A stretch of DNA of 8,347 nt from Deltaproteobacteria bacterium. Lineage in GTDB: Bacteria; Desulfobacterota; DSM-4660; Desulfatiglandales; HGW-15. The stretch lies in the NCBI GenBank assembly GCA_021737245.1, contig JAIPEI010000145.1, positions 1-8,347 on the forward strand, read 5' to 3'. Below, one piece after another: positions 1 through 5,839 of this stretch (its first letter is position 1; each line of letters opens with the position of its first letter). The notes beneath the pieces were generated by a model that made no database searches, was not told the origin of the DNA, and saw only the letters and a program-made list of their open reading frames with translations. Both the position numbers and the translations under genes were made by a program.

Positions 1-697
1 AGCCCTGTCCGACGATCATGTCCGCGGGGCCCACCTGTACATCGATGGTTCCCCGTGAAAAAGCGTCATAGGCATCGGCCACGGAAATGCTCACCGGCAC
101 GGCGTCCACCGTCTTCATGGCCCATGGAAGCATGGTCCCCCACGATCGGATTTTCAGCCCTTTCATGTCATCGAGTGACCTGATGGCCTTTTTGGAGAGG
201 AACTTGTACGGGTTCAACACGCCGACATACAGCATTTTGACGTTGTTCTTGACCAGCTCCTCCTTCATTGCGGGAAAGGTGTCGTAGAGCTCCCACGTGA
301 CCCGGCAGGTCACCTCGGGGTCATAGGTCACGAAAGGCATCGCGGAGAGCACGTTCCAGAGAGGCATCTGCTTTGCATAATACCCCGGGGCGAGCGCCGC
401 CATCTGCACGGCCCCGGTTCGAACCAGGTCCGGCATCTCAGCGACGGTCCCGAAGGCCTGGGACCATCCGATTTCGACCTTCACCCTGCCGTTCGTCCGC
501 TTCTCCACTTCCTGAGCCCACCAGGAGCCGGCTTTGGGCAGGCCTCCCCCGCCGGGCGGGGCGGCGTAAAACTCGGCCAGGCGAATGGTGTAGACCTTGT
601 CTGCCGCAAAGGTCGTGGTCCCGGACATCGAGACACAAAAGACGACGAACAGCGCAAACAAGAACATGGAACACTTGAACCTGGAAATCGATTTCAT
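1..697 (-). CDS. dctP: TRAP transporter solute-binding protein, DctP family (3' end beyond window)
   Basis: Periplasmic binding protein of a tripartite ATP-independent (TRAP) transporter, which captures a small organic acid and delivers it to the DctQ/DctM membrane subunits. The visible 232 residues start with a signal peptide: basic MKSISRFK, a hydrophobic stretch at about 11-24, and a likely cut near TFAA-DK at 31-32. The mature domain has the DctP pattern, including KGLKIRS at 179-185, where Arg184 matches the conserved arginine that clamps the substrate carboxylate, then PVSISVADAYDAFSRGTIDVQVGP at about 201-224 (family form: P-V---E-Y-ALQ-G-VDG). The ATG at 697 follows a strong AAGGAG about 7 nt upstream. 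The gene begins 38 nt after the flavoenzyme stop, so it is probably in the same transcript. DctQ and DctM would be expected beyond the left edge. The ligand cannot be predicted beyond a probable carboxylate. The truncation is only the window boundary. Confidence 0.9.
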   Translation of the reverse strand, partial: MKSISRFKCSMFLFALFVVFCVSMSGTTTFAADKVYTIRLAEFYAAPPGGGGLPKAGSWWAQEVEKRTNGRVKVEIGWSQAFGTVAEMPDLVRTGAVQMAALAPGYYAKQMPLWNVLSAMPFVTYDPEVTCRVTWELYDTFPAMKEELVKNNVKMLYVGVLNPYKFLSKKAIRSLDDMKGLKIRSWGTMLPWAMKTVDAVPVSISVADAYDAFSRGTIDVQVGPADMIVGQG

Positions 698-735
698 GGT
701 CTCACTCCTTTCCTGTCTTAGGGTTTGTGCAGCGT

Positions 736-2688
736 TCAAATCCCTGCACCGGTCCAGAACCCCTCGTGAATTGCATGAGACAGCTTTCTCGGCTCAATGC
801 AATCCCCGACATAATGAACCGGGACATTCTGCCTGTGGAATACCTCCAGGGGAGGCTTTACCTTCACCCTCCCGAGCGCGAGAACCAATGTGTCGACCCG
901 AACTGACACCTCCCTTTTGCGATAAAAGGCCTTTAGCTGATGATCTTCTATTCCAGTGATTTCGTGTTCGGTTAGTATGCTTATCTTTTTATCTCTGATA
1001 CTCTGAATTAGGCCATCTCTATTGAATATAGGTTCTATTTCATTGGCTATTTGATTCTGCTTTTCTATTATAAAAACCTTTTTATTGTAAGTTTGTGTAA
1101 TATGAATCGCTGTTTCACATCCGATGAGCCCTCCCCCGGCAACGACCACGTGTTCACCCCGGACCTCTCTGCCCTTTCCGAGCAGGGCCTCATCATAGGA
1201 GATTGCATGGACCCCTTCGATTCCGGGAAGGGAGGGGAGCAGGGGGGCCGCTCCGGTGGCGACAATCACCTCGTCGAACCCGGGCTCCCCTGAAAGCGCC
1301 TCCTTCACCTCCTCGTTCAGCCGGACCTCCACGCCCAGGTTCTGCAGCCCGATTTCCATCTGCCCGATGAGGTCCCGCAGCTCGCTCTTGAAGGGCAGCA
1401 CCGAAGCCATCCACAGCTGGCCTCCCAGCCGGCCCTCCTTTTCACACAGGGTCACCGCATGTCCCTTCAGGGCGCACGACCTTGCCGCCTCAGCCCCGGC
1501 AGGCCCCCCGCCGACGACCAGGATGCGTTTCGGATGTTCCGATCTTTCGATCCTGTGCCCCTCCCTTCCCAGCAGAGGGTTCACCGTGCACCTGATGGGG
1601 CGGCTCTGCCATGTCTTCTGGTACAGGCACATCTCGTTGCAGGAGATGCACTTGCGGATCTCCCCGGGTAAACCTCTCGAGGCCTTTCGAGGCCACTTCG
1701 GATCGGCCAGGAGCCCTCTTCCCACGGCAACGAGATCCGCAACGCCGCTGTGCACCATCTCTTCGGCCAGCTCGGGCGTCTTGATTTTTCCTGCCAGGAT
1801 CACCGGGATGTTGACGGATTGCCTGAGGGCGGCGGCATGCGCCGCCAGGTGCCCGTGGGGAATGAACTGGCTCGGTATCGCCCTGGCGCACGAGCCTCTT
1901 GCATTCAGGTTGCCCGCGGTCACGTCCAGCCCGTCGACACCCGCCTTCTCCAGGCGCCGGGCGATCTCGACTGCGTGCTCCAGGGTGAGACCGCCTTCCA
2001 GAAACTCGTCCACGCTCAACCTGAACAGCACCGGGTAGTCCTCTCCCACCTCGTCTCGAATCCCTCGGATCACCTCCAGGGGAAACCTCAACCGCTTTTC
2101 GAGGGTGCCCCCGTAGGCGTCCCTCCTTCGATTCGAGTAAGGGGACAGGAACTGGTTGAGGAGGTAGCCGTTCGCGCCGTGCACCTCCACCGCGTCGAAG
2201 CCGGCCAGCCTGGCGAGCACGGCGCCCCGCGCAAAGGCCTTTGTGATGGCCCTGATCTCAGAGACGGCCAGCCGCCTGCAGCGCTCCGGCTGAAAATCAT
2301 ACGCCACCGCGGAAGGGCCCGTGGGTTTCACCCCGGGCGCCAGGTGCCGCCTTGTGCCGCAGCCCGCCACGTTGATCTGGACGGCGACCCGGGCCCCTTT
2401 CTCCTTGATCTGCTCTGTCAGCCGGTACAGGAAGGGAACGGCGTGGTGAGAGGTCATGCGCAGCTGGTTCGCGATCTGAATCCCGTAGGTGTCGTCCACC
2501 AGTGTGTTTTCGACAATGACGAGGCCCACCCCTCCTCCGGCCCTGCAGGAGTAGTAGTCCTCCATCTCCCTGGTGACCGAGCCGTCCATCCCGCCCAGGC
2601 AGGTCCCCATGGGAGGGAGAACCAGCCTGTTCTTCAGGTTGAGACCGCCGATCCTGCAGGAGCTGAACAGACCCGGAAATGGGCTCAT
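736..2688 (-). CDS. Old-yellow-enzyme-type NAD(P)H:flavin oxidoreductase with 4Fe-4S cluster (2,4-dienoyl-CoA reductase / enoate reductase family)
   Basis: Cytoplasmic flavoenzyme expected to reduce an activated C=C bond with NAD(P)H through FAD, a 4Fe-4S cluster and FMN. Numbering here is from the chosen start at 2688. Residues 1-340 form the FMN TIM barrel (LKNRLVLPPMG at about 18-28; HGANGYLLNQFLSPYSNRR at about 170-188, with DAYGG after it). The cluster cysteines are Cys347, 350, 354 and 367 (CxxCxxxC-x12-C, then NPLLGRE). The dinucleotide folds are VVGGGPAGAEAA at about 391-402 and VVAGGGLIGCETA at about 514-526, and the C-terminus has the family signature VGDCIEPRKLSHAIHEGF. The 650-residue length is normal for the FadH/enoate reductase group. 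The usual QLxHxGR motif reads QINVAGCG, so His is replaced by Val. An in-frame ATG at 2706 would add six residues but has no Shine-Dalgarno; the ATG at 2688 has AGGGG 10 nt upstream and fits family N-termini better. The segment for residues 523-585 is markedly AT-rich. The exact substrate (enoyl-CoA, free enoate or other) is open. Confidence 0.92.
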   Translation of the reverse strand: MSPFPGLFSSCRIGGLNLKNRLVLPPMGTCLGGMDGSVTREMEDYYSCRAGGGVGLVIVENTLVDDTYGIQIANQLRMTSHHAVPFLYRLTEQIKEKGARVAVQINVAGCGTRRHLAPGVKPTGPSAVAYDFQPERCRRLAVSEIRAITKAFARGAVLARLAGFDAVEVHGANGYLLNQFLSPYSNRRRDAYGGTLEKRLRFPLEVIRGIRDEVGEDYPVLFRLSVDEFLEGGLTLEHAVEIARRLEKAGVDGLDVTAGNLNARGSCARAIPSQFIPHGHLAAHAAALRQSVNIPVILAGKIKTPELAEEMVHSGVADLVAVGRGLLADPKWPRKASRGLPGEIRKCISCNEMCLYQKTWQSRPIRCTVNPLLGREGHRIERSEHPKRILVVGGGPAGAEAARSCALKGHAVTLCEKEGRLGGQLWMASVLPFKSELRDLIGQMEIGLQNLGVEVRLNEEVKEALSGEPGFDEVIVATGAAPLLPSLPGIEGVHAISYDEALLGKGREVRGEHVVVAGGGLIGCETAIHITQTYNKKVFIIEKQNQIANEIEPIFNRDGLIQSIRDKKISILTEHEITGIEDHQLKAFYRKREVSVRVDTLVLALGRVKVKPPLEVFHRQNVPVHYVGDCIEPRKLSHAIHEGFWTGAGI

Positions 2689-2691
2689 CTT

Positions 2692-2702
2692 GGGGAAACC
2701 CC
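2692..2702 (-). promoter_or_regulatory. Small hairpin at the flavoenzyme start (GGGG-TTT-CCCC)
   Basis: The mRNA between the two possible starts (2706 and 2688) reads AGGGGTTTCCCCAAG and then ATG. GGGG and CCCC can pair across a three-base loop and would hide the only Shine-Dalgarno-like bases for the 2688 start. This could lower translation or couple it to ribosomes finishing the gene upstream, whose stop is at 2737. The pairing is visible in the sequence; the regulatory effect is inference, and four base pairs is short. Confidence 0.3.
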
Positions 2703-2736
2703 TCATTGCCGACAGGTTCTGTTTAAATGCGTTATA

Positions 2737-3723
2737 TCATCGACCGGTTTTTCCCTTGGGAATGCGCCCTGTCTCCACGCAGTAGGAGCGCAGCCTCCTG
2801 CCGAAAATCATCTCCACGGCCCGGCCGATCTCCAGCACCCGGTCGACATCCAGCCCTGTGTCGATCCCCATCTCGTCGATCATGACGATCAGGTCCTCGC
2901 TCCGGACGTTTCCGGTGATATCGCTGGGCGTGTACAGCTTACCGGTCCCGGGCACCGGCACCCGGTCCAGGACGGAAGCCGGCTGCCCCCCGATCCCTCC
3001 CATTGAGCTGTCGAAATGGCGGACGCCCGCCTGGAGGGCGGCAAAACAGTTCGCCGGGCCCCAGCCGCGAGAGTCGTGGAAATGGGCAATGTGGATCATA
3101 TCGGGGTACCGCTCCACGATCTCCGAGTAGAACTCGAGGGCGCGGCTCGGTGTGCCTTCTCCCGTGGTGTCTCCGTACATCACGGAATCCACCCCGTACT
3201 CGATCAGCCGGTCTGCAAACTCAAAGGCCTTTTCAATGGGCACGGGCCCCTCCATGGGGCAACCGAACACCGTCCCGATACACCCGCAGAACTTCATGCC
3301 CGCGCCGTGCGCCAGCTGAACCCACTCCCCGGCCAGCTTCAAGAGCTCGTCGGACGACTTGCCCATGTTCCTCTGGCAGTGGCTCTCACTGGTGGAGACC
3401 ATGTTCACGATCTCCGTGGGGCCATACCCCTTCTCGCAGACATCCACGGCCCTCTCCACCGCAGACTGGACCACGGTCACGGCGGTGTAAGTGACATCGG
3501 GCAGCCGCTTGATTCCCTGGAGGACCTCGTCTGCATCCCGGAACTGCGGCACGTACTTCGGGTTGGAGAGGTTGGTCACCTCGATCTTCTTGAATCCGGC
3601 CTTGTTCAGCTGGTTGATCAGCCAGATCTTGGCTTGGGCTGGAATGTAGTGCTCTTCATGCTGGCAACCCTCCCTTACCACACACTCCCCGATCAAAACG
3701 GATTCCGGCAATTTCAATGCCAT
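2737..3723 (-). CDS. HMG-CoA lyase-like DRE-TIM family protein, catalytic Cys absent
   Basis: TIM-barrel protein of the HMG-CoA lyase group, whose members cleave 3-hydroxy-3-methylacyl-CoA compounds with a divalent metal. Family landmarks over 328 residues: VREGCQHEE at 16-24 (lyases have RDGLQ), KIEVTNLSNPKYVPQ at about 46-60, SESHCQRN at 112-119, FGCPMEGPV at 153-161, GDTTGEGTP at 184-192, HFHDSRG at 214-220, and FDSSMGGIGG at 237-246. Expected metal ligands are present as Glu18 (Asp in lyases), His214, His216 and Asn272. Two features are odd. The catalytic cysteine of GGCP is Gln247 (GGQPAS), and about 16 extra residues (roughly 249-265) lengthen the loop between that position and Asn272. 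Standard HMG-CoA cleavage is therefore doubtful; a related retro-aldol or condensation on another hydroxyacid is possible. AGGA sits 7 nt before the ATG. The gene starts 15 nt after the upstream hot-dog gene and ends about 30-50 nt before the flavoenzyme. Confidence 0.85.
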   Translation of the reverse strand: MALKLPESVLIGECVVREGCQHEEHYIPAQAKIWLINQLNKAGFKKIEVTNLSNPKYVPQFRDADEVLQGIKRLPDVTYTAVTVVQSAVERAVDVCEKGYGPTEIVNMVSTSESHCQRNMGKSSDELLKLAGEWVQLAHGAGMKFCGCIGTVFGCPMEGPVPIEKAFEFADRLIEYGVDSVMYGDTTGEGTPSRALEFYSEIVERYPDMIHIAHFHDSRGWGPANCFAALQAGVRHFDSSMGGIGGQPASVLDRVPVPGTGKLYTPSDITGNVRSEDLIVMIDEMGIDTGLDVDRVLEIGRAVEMIFGRRLRSYCVETGRIPKGKTGR

Positions 3724-3738
3724 GATCTTATCCTTTAA

Positions 3739-4152
3739 TCAGTTGAATATTTTTACTTTTGCAGTACCAGGCACAATGACTTTGCCATTCTTTTCAATCC
3801 AAACTTCGCATTCGACCATCTTCTCGTTATTCTCTTCCTCCTTATCTTTGACACGTCCCTTACAGACGACCTCGTCGCCGGGGAAAGCGCTTCCCCTCAC
3901 ACTCCACTCGATTCGTTTTACCTCGCCGTCCTCTCCCAGCCAGCCGGTCAGAAGCTGGCCCAGAAAGCTCCCCAGCAGGGCCCGGTGCACTGCTACATCA
4001 TCCAGTCCATCGTGTTTGGCAAAATCCTTGCTGTAGTGAATGAGGTGACGATTCCAGGTAACAGCGCTGAACATAAACAACTGCATTGCACTTGGCTGCT
4101 TGGTAACAGACGGAATCGGCATGTCTTTTTCGATTTCTTCCCATGTAATCAT
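3739..4152 (-). CDS. MaoC-like hot-dog dehydratase/hydratase, catalytic-half type
   Basis: A single hot-dog domain of 137 residues resembling the C-terminal half of two-domain MaoC/HTD2-type hydratases, which add water across, or remove it to form, an enoyl-CoA double bond. TWNRHLIHYSKDFA at 32-45 matches the Asn...His-x-IHY(D) active-site helix seen in mesaconyl/itaconyl-CoA hydratase-like proteins; His39 is the probable catalytic residue. After it come a hydrophobic helix (ALLGSFLGQLLTGWL, 58-72) and the typical strand tail FPGDEVVCKGRV (90-101) and VPGTAKVKI (127-135). The ATG at 4152 follows GAGG by 7 nt. It starts 12 nt after the stop of the other hot-dog gene, so the pair is almost certainly co-translated and probably forms a heteromer. 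Both ends of the gene are more AT-rich than its neighbours. Substrate unknown; a short-chain or branched enoyl-CoA is the natural guess. Confidence 0.82.
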   Translation of the reverse strand: MITWEEIEKDMPIPSVTKQPSAMQLFMFSAVTWNRHLIHYSKDFAKHDGLDDVAVHRALLGSFLGQLLTGWLGEDGEVKRIEWSVRGSAFPGDEVVCKGRVKDKEEENNEKMVECEVWIEKNGKVIVPGTAKVKIFN

Positions 4153-4164
4153 ATTGTTGCCTCA

Positions 4165-4641
4165 TCACCTTTGAATATATGTTGCCTTTTCCCGGGCCAC
4201 CATCTCGTTGTTCTGGTTCTCGTACAGGGTGTCGATCACGATGAAGTACAGCAGGCCGCTCTTTCCAGTCTTGCTGTATATGTCCACGATCTTCTTGGTC
4301 ACCTTGATCTCGTCCCCGGGGGAGATGGGGCTGCCCACGTCGAAAACGCTGCCGCCCCCGATCGCCCGGGTCACCGGCAGGGGCACGTCAAGCTCGATGG
4401 GAAGGCCGTCCTCCCTCAGCTCTTCCGCCGGCACGTCGTCAAAGGCAAACGAGTGGCAGAAGAGAGGAGGGGCGACGATCTTTCCGTACCGGGTCCCGGC
4501 GGCGTACGCCTCGTCGAAGTAGAGAGGGTTGAGGTCCCCAATGGCCTGTGCATACCTTCGAATGTCTTTCTTGGTTACCTGGTAGGTTTTCGTCTTTTCC
4601 ACACCGATCATGCGTTTTGCTTCATCCGGCAGCTCGGTCAT
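4165..4641 (-). CDS. FAS1-like dehydratase / MaoC N-terminal-domain protein
   Basis: A single hot-dog domain of 158 residues matching the N-terminal, non-catalytic half of two-domain MaoC hydratases. The motif YAQAIGDLNPLYFDEAYA at 30-47 matches the family pattern A-IGD-NPLY-DE-YA, and IVAPPLFCHS at 55-64 matches the following VAPPTF segment. The position that is the active His in catalytic hydratases (GDxNPxH) is Tyr41, as is usual for this half. SPGDEIKVTKKIVDIYSK at 107-124 and the closing strands fit the fold. GAGGAG lies about 6 nt before the ATG at 4641. In heteromeric relatives such as the mycobacterial HadAB dehydratases, this kind of subunit shapes the acyl-binding channel while the partner supplies the active site; the next gene supplies that partner here. 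It follows the amidohydrolase stop by 48 nt. Confidence 0.83.
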   Translation of the reverse strand: MTELPDEAKRMIGVEKTKTYQVTKKDIRRYAQAIGDLNPLYFDEAYAAGTRYGKIVAPPLFCHSFAFDDVPAEELREDGLPIELDVPLPVTRAIGGGSVFDVGSPISPGDEIKVTKKIVDIYSKTGKSGLLYFIVIDTLYENQNNEMVAREKATYIQR

Positions 4642-4689
4642 GCTTTGCTCCTCAATGATTCCGGATCGTGATGGTTCATACGGCGGCAG

Positions 4690-5553
4690 CTAGATGCGGA
4701 ACACCCTGGAGGCCGTTCCGTACAGCAGCTCGTGCTTGGCATCGTCCCGCAACCCCAGCTCGTCGATCTGCTCGAGGGATTTCTCGTGGTCCACAAGGGG
4801 AAAGCTGGTCCCCCACATGACCTTGCCCTTTCCCCAGCTGTTGATGTAGTGAACCAGGTTGGCCGGCCAGTACTTGGGTGTGTACCCGGCCGTTCCGATG
4901 ACGACGTTCTCGTGCCGGAAGGCGAGATTGATCGCCTCCTCGACCCAGGGCCATCCGGTATGGGAAGCGACGATGCGCAGCCGGGGGAAGTAGATGGCCA
5001 CGTCGTCGAGGAGCTTGGGCTCTCCCAGGTACGCCGGCTGCGAGGCGGACTCGGCCCCCACCATGATGACCGCCACGACGTCGAGCTCTTCGCACTTCGC
5101 GTAAAAAGGGAAATATGCCCGATCGTTGATCGGCAGGCCGAACCCGTGGGTGTGCAAATGCGCCCCGACAAAGCCGTACTCCTTGACGGCCTTTTCCAGG
5201 TGGCGCACCCCGTCCATCCGATAGTAGGGATTGATGCCGAACAGCCCGTGAAACCGATCCGGGTGCGTCTTGACGAGCGTGTCGTAAATCAGCTCGGGCG
5301 AGTCGTCCCACAAAATGGTGCCGTCAAGGTAGGAACGCCACTGCCAGGCAGGGGTGATGCCCTTCACCATGCCCAGCCCGTCCATCCTCTCGAGGAAGTC
5401 GTCCACCTCGTACCCTTCCATGGCCCCTACATGCCGCCCGAACTTGTCGTACTCTCGTTTCCCTTCAAAGGGGTCGACGTACTTCCGCTTCACCGCTTCC
5501 GGCGTAAACAGGTTGCAGTGGTAGTCAATCGCCATCCGTTTTTTCTCGTTCAT
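4690..5553 (-). CDS. Amidohydrolase family 2 (ACMSD-like) TIM-barrel protein with altered metal site
   Basis: First gene of the operon and a member of the amidohydrolase-2 group, which includes metal-dependent decarboxylases and hydrolases. Of 287 residues, recognisable segments are AIDYHCN at 8-14 (usual form DxHxH), FVGAHLHTHGFG at 128-139, VIMVGAE at 162-168, SHTGWPWVEEAINLAFRH at 197-214, and MWGTSFPL at 246-253 (usual FGTDYPL), with a C-terminal ELLYGTASRVFRI. His12 and His198 are kept, but the second His of HxH is Asn14, the strand that usually carries a ligand His has Met164, and the strand-8 Asp is Ser250. Either the metal is bound differently or the protein works without one. The start at 5553 is chosen for its AGGAGG 6 nt upstream; an upstream in-frame start at 5592 would add 13 residues unlike the family. 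Possible roles are hydrolysis, decarboxylation or hydration of the pathway substrate. The fold is secure, the reaction is not. Confidence 0.8.
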   Translation of the reverse strand: MNEKKRMAIDYHCNLFTPEAVKRKYVDPFEGKREYDKFGRHVGAMEGYEVDDFLERMDGLGMVKGITPAWQWRSYLDGTILWDDSPELIYDTLVKTHPDRFHGLFGINPYYRMDGVRHLEKAVKEYGFVGAHLHTHGFGLPINDRAYFPFYAKCEELDVVAVIMVGAESASQPAYLGEPKLLDDVAIYFPRLRIVASHTGWPWVEEAINLAFRHENVVIGTAGYTPKYWPANLVHYINSWGKGKVMWGTSFPLVDHEKSLEQIDELGLRDDAKHELLYGTASRVFRI

Positions 5554-5559
5554 GTCGGG

Positions 5560-5565
5560 CCTCCT
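5560..5565 (-). promoter_or_regulatory. Ribosome binding site of the amidohydrolase gene
   Basis: Perfect AGGAGG, 6 nt before the ATG at 5553. It decides the start in favour of the protein beginning MNEKKRMAID rather than the longer in-frame version from 5592, which has nothing comparable in front of it. Confidence 0.75.
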
Positions 5566-5680
5566 GTTGGTTTCGATCGGACGGGCTCGCACACGCCCGC
5601 TTTCCCTGCATCCTTGTTTTCAAGATCCTACGGTCGGCTCAGGCGCACACAAACTGGACCATGAGTGGCTGCAGTGACAA

Positions 5681-5698
5681 CACAGAGCAGATTCTGTG
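5681..5698. repeat. Short inverted repeat overlapping the promoter
   Basis: CACAGA and TCTGTG form a perfect 6-bp inverted repeat with a 6-bp spacer and overlap both the -12 and -24 parts of the sigma-54 promoter. It could be a repressor site or simply a chance consequence of the promoter sequence; nothing else supports a function. Confidence 0.25.
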
Positions 5699-5701
5699 CC
5701 A
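5686..5701 (-). promoter_or_regulatory. Sigma-54 (-24/-12) promoter of the catabolic operon
   Basis: The minus strand reads TGGCACAGAATCTGCT, close to the RpoN consensus TGGCAC-N5-TTGCA/T, with the invariant GG and GC separated by exactly 10 bases. It predicts transcription starting near 5675, leaving about 120 nt of leader before the amidohydrolase ATG. It lies just downstream of a sigma-54 activator gene and about 100 bp downstream of a perfect palindrome, the usual architecture for this promoter class. The motif is seen directly; its activity is inferred. Confidence 0.75.
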
Positions 5702-5802
5702 CCACGCCGGCCAGTGGAGGGGCTGTGGCAGAAGAGGAATTGTTTCGTTAGGTTGGGTCAGAAAGGAGGGGCAGGAAACAGGAGGGGCCGGGGCTGCATT
5801 TT

Positions 5803-5827
5803 ACATGTCCATTTCTGGACATGTCCA
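5803..5827. promoter_or_regulatory. Likely upstream activator sequence (palindromic enhancer) for the sigma-54 regulator
   Basis: ACATGTCCA (5803-5811) and TGGACATGT (5816-5824) form a perfect 9-bp inverted repeat around a TTTC spacer. Its core fits TGT-N10-ACA, the spacing known from NifA sites and shared by other activators with Fis-type HTH domains. The right arm continues into TGGACATGTCCA (5816-5827), itself a perfect 12-bp palindrome, giving three half-sites in a row. It lies 13 bp beyond the activator stop codon and about 130-140 bp upstream of the predicted transcription start, the normal distance for enhancer binding with DNA looping. Confidence 0.72.
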
Positions 5828-5839
5828 CATCTCACACAT

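Noticed and set aside
1256..3006. Long plus-strand open frames (1256-2038 and 1750-3006)
   Set aside because: They lie antisense to the flavoenzyme and the lyase-like gene, show no recognisable motifs, and are Pro/Arg/His-rich in the way expected of reversed GC-rich coding DNA.
4732..5664. 310-residue plus-strand open frame
   Set aside because: It is fully antisense to the amidohydrolase, which has strong family motifs and a perfect ribosome binding site; the reverse frame has no domain signature.
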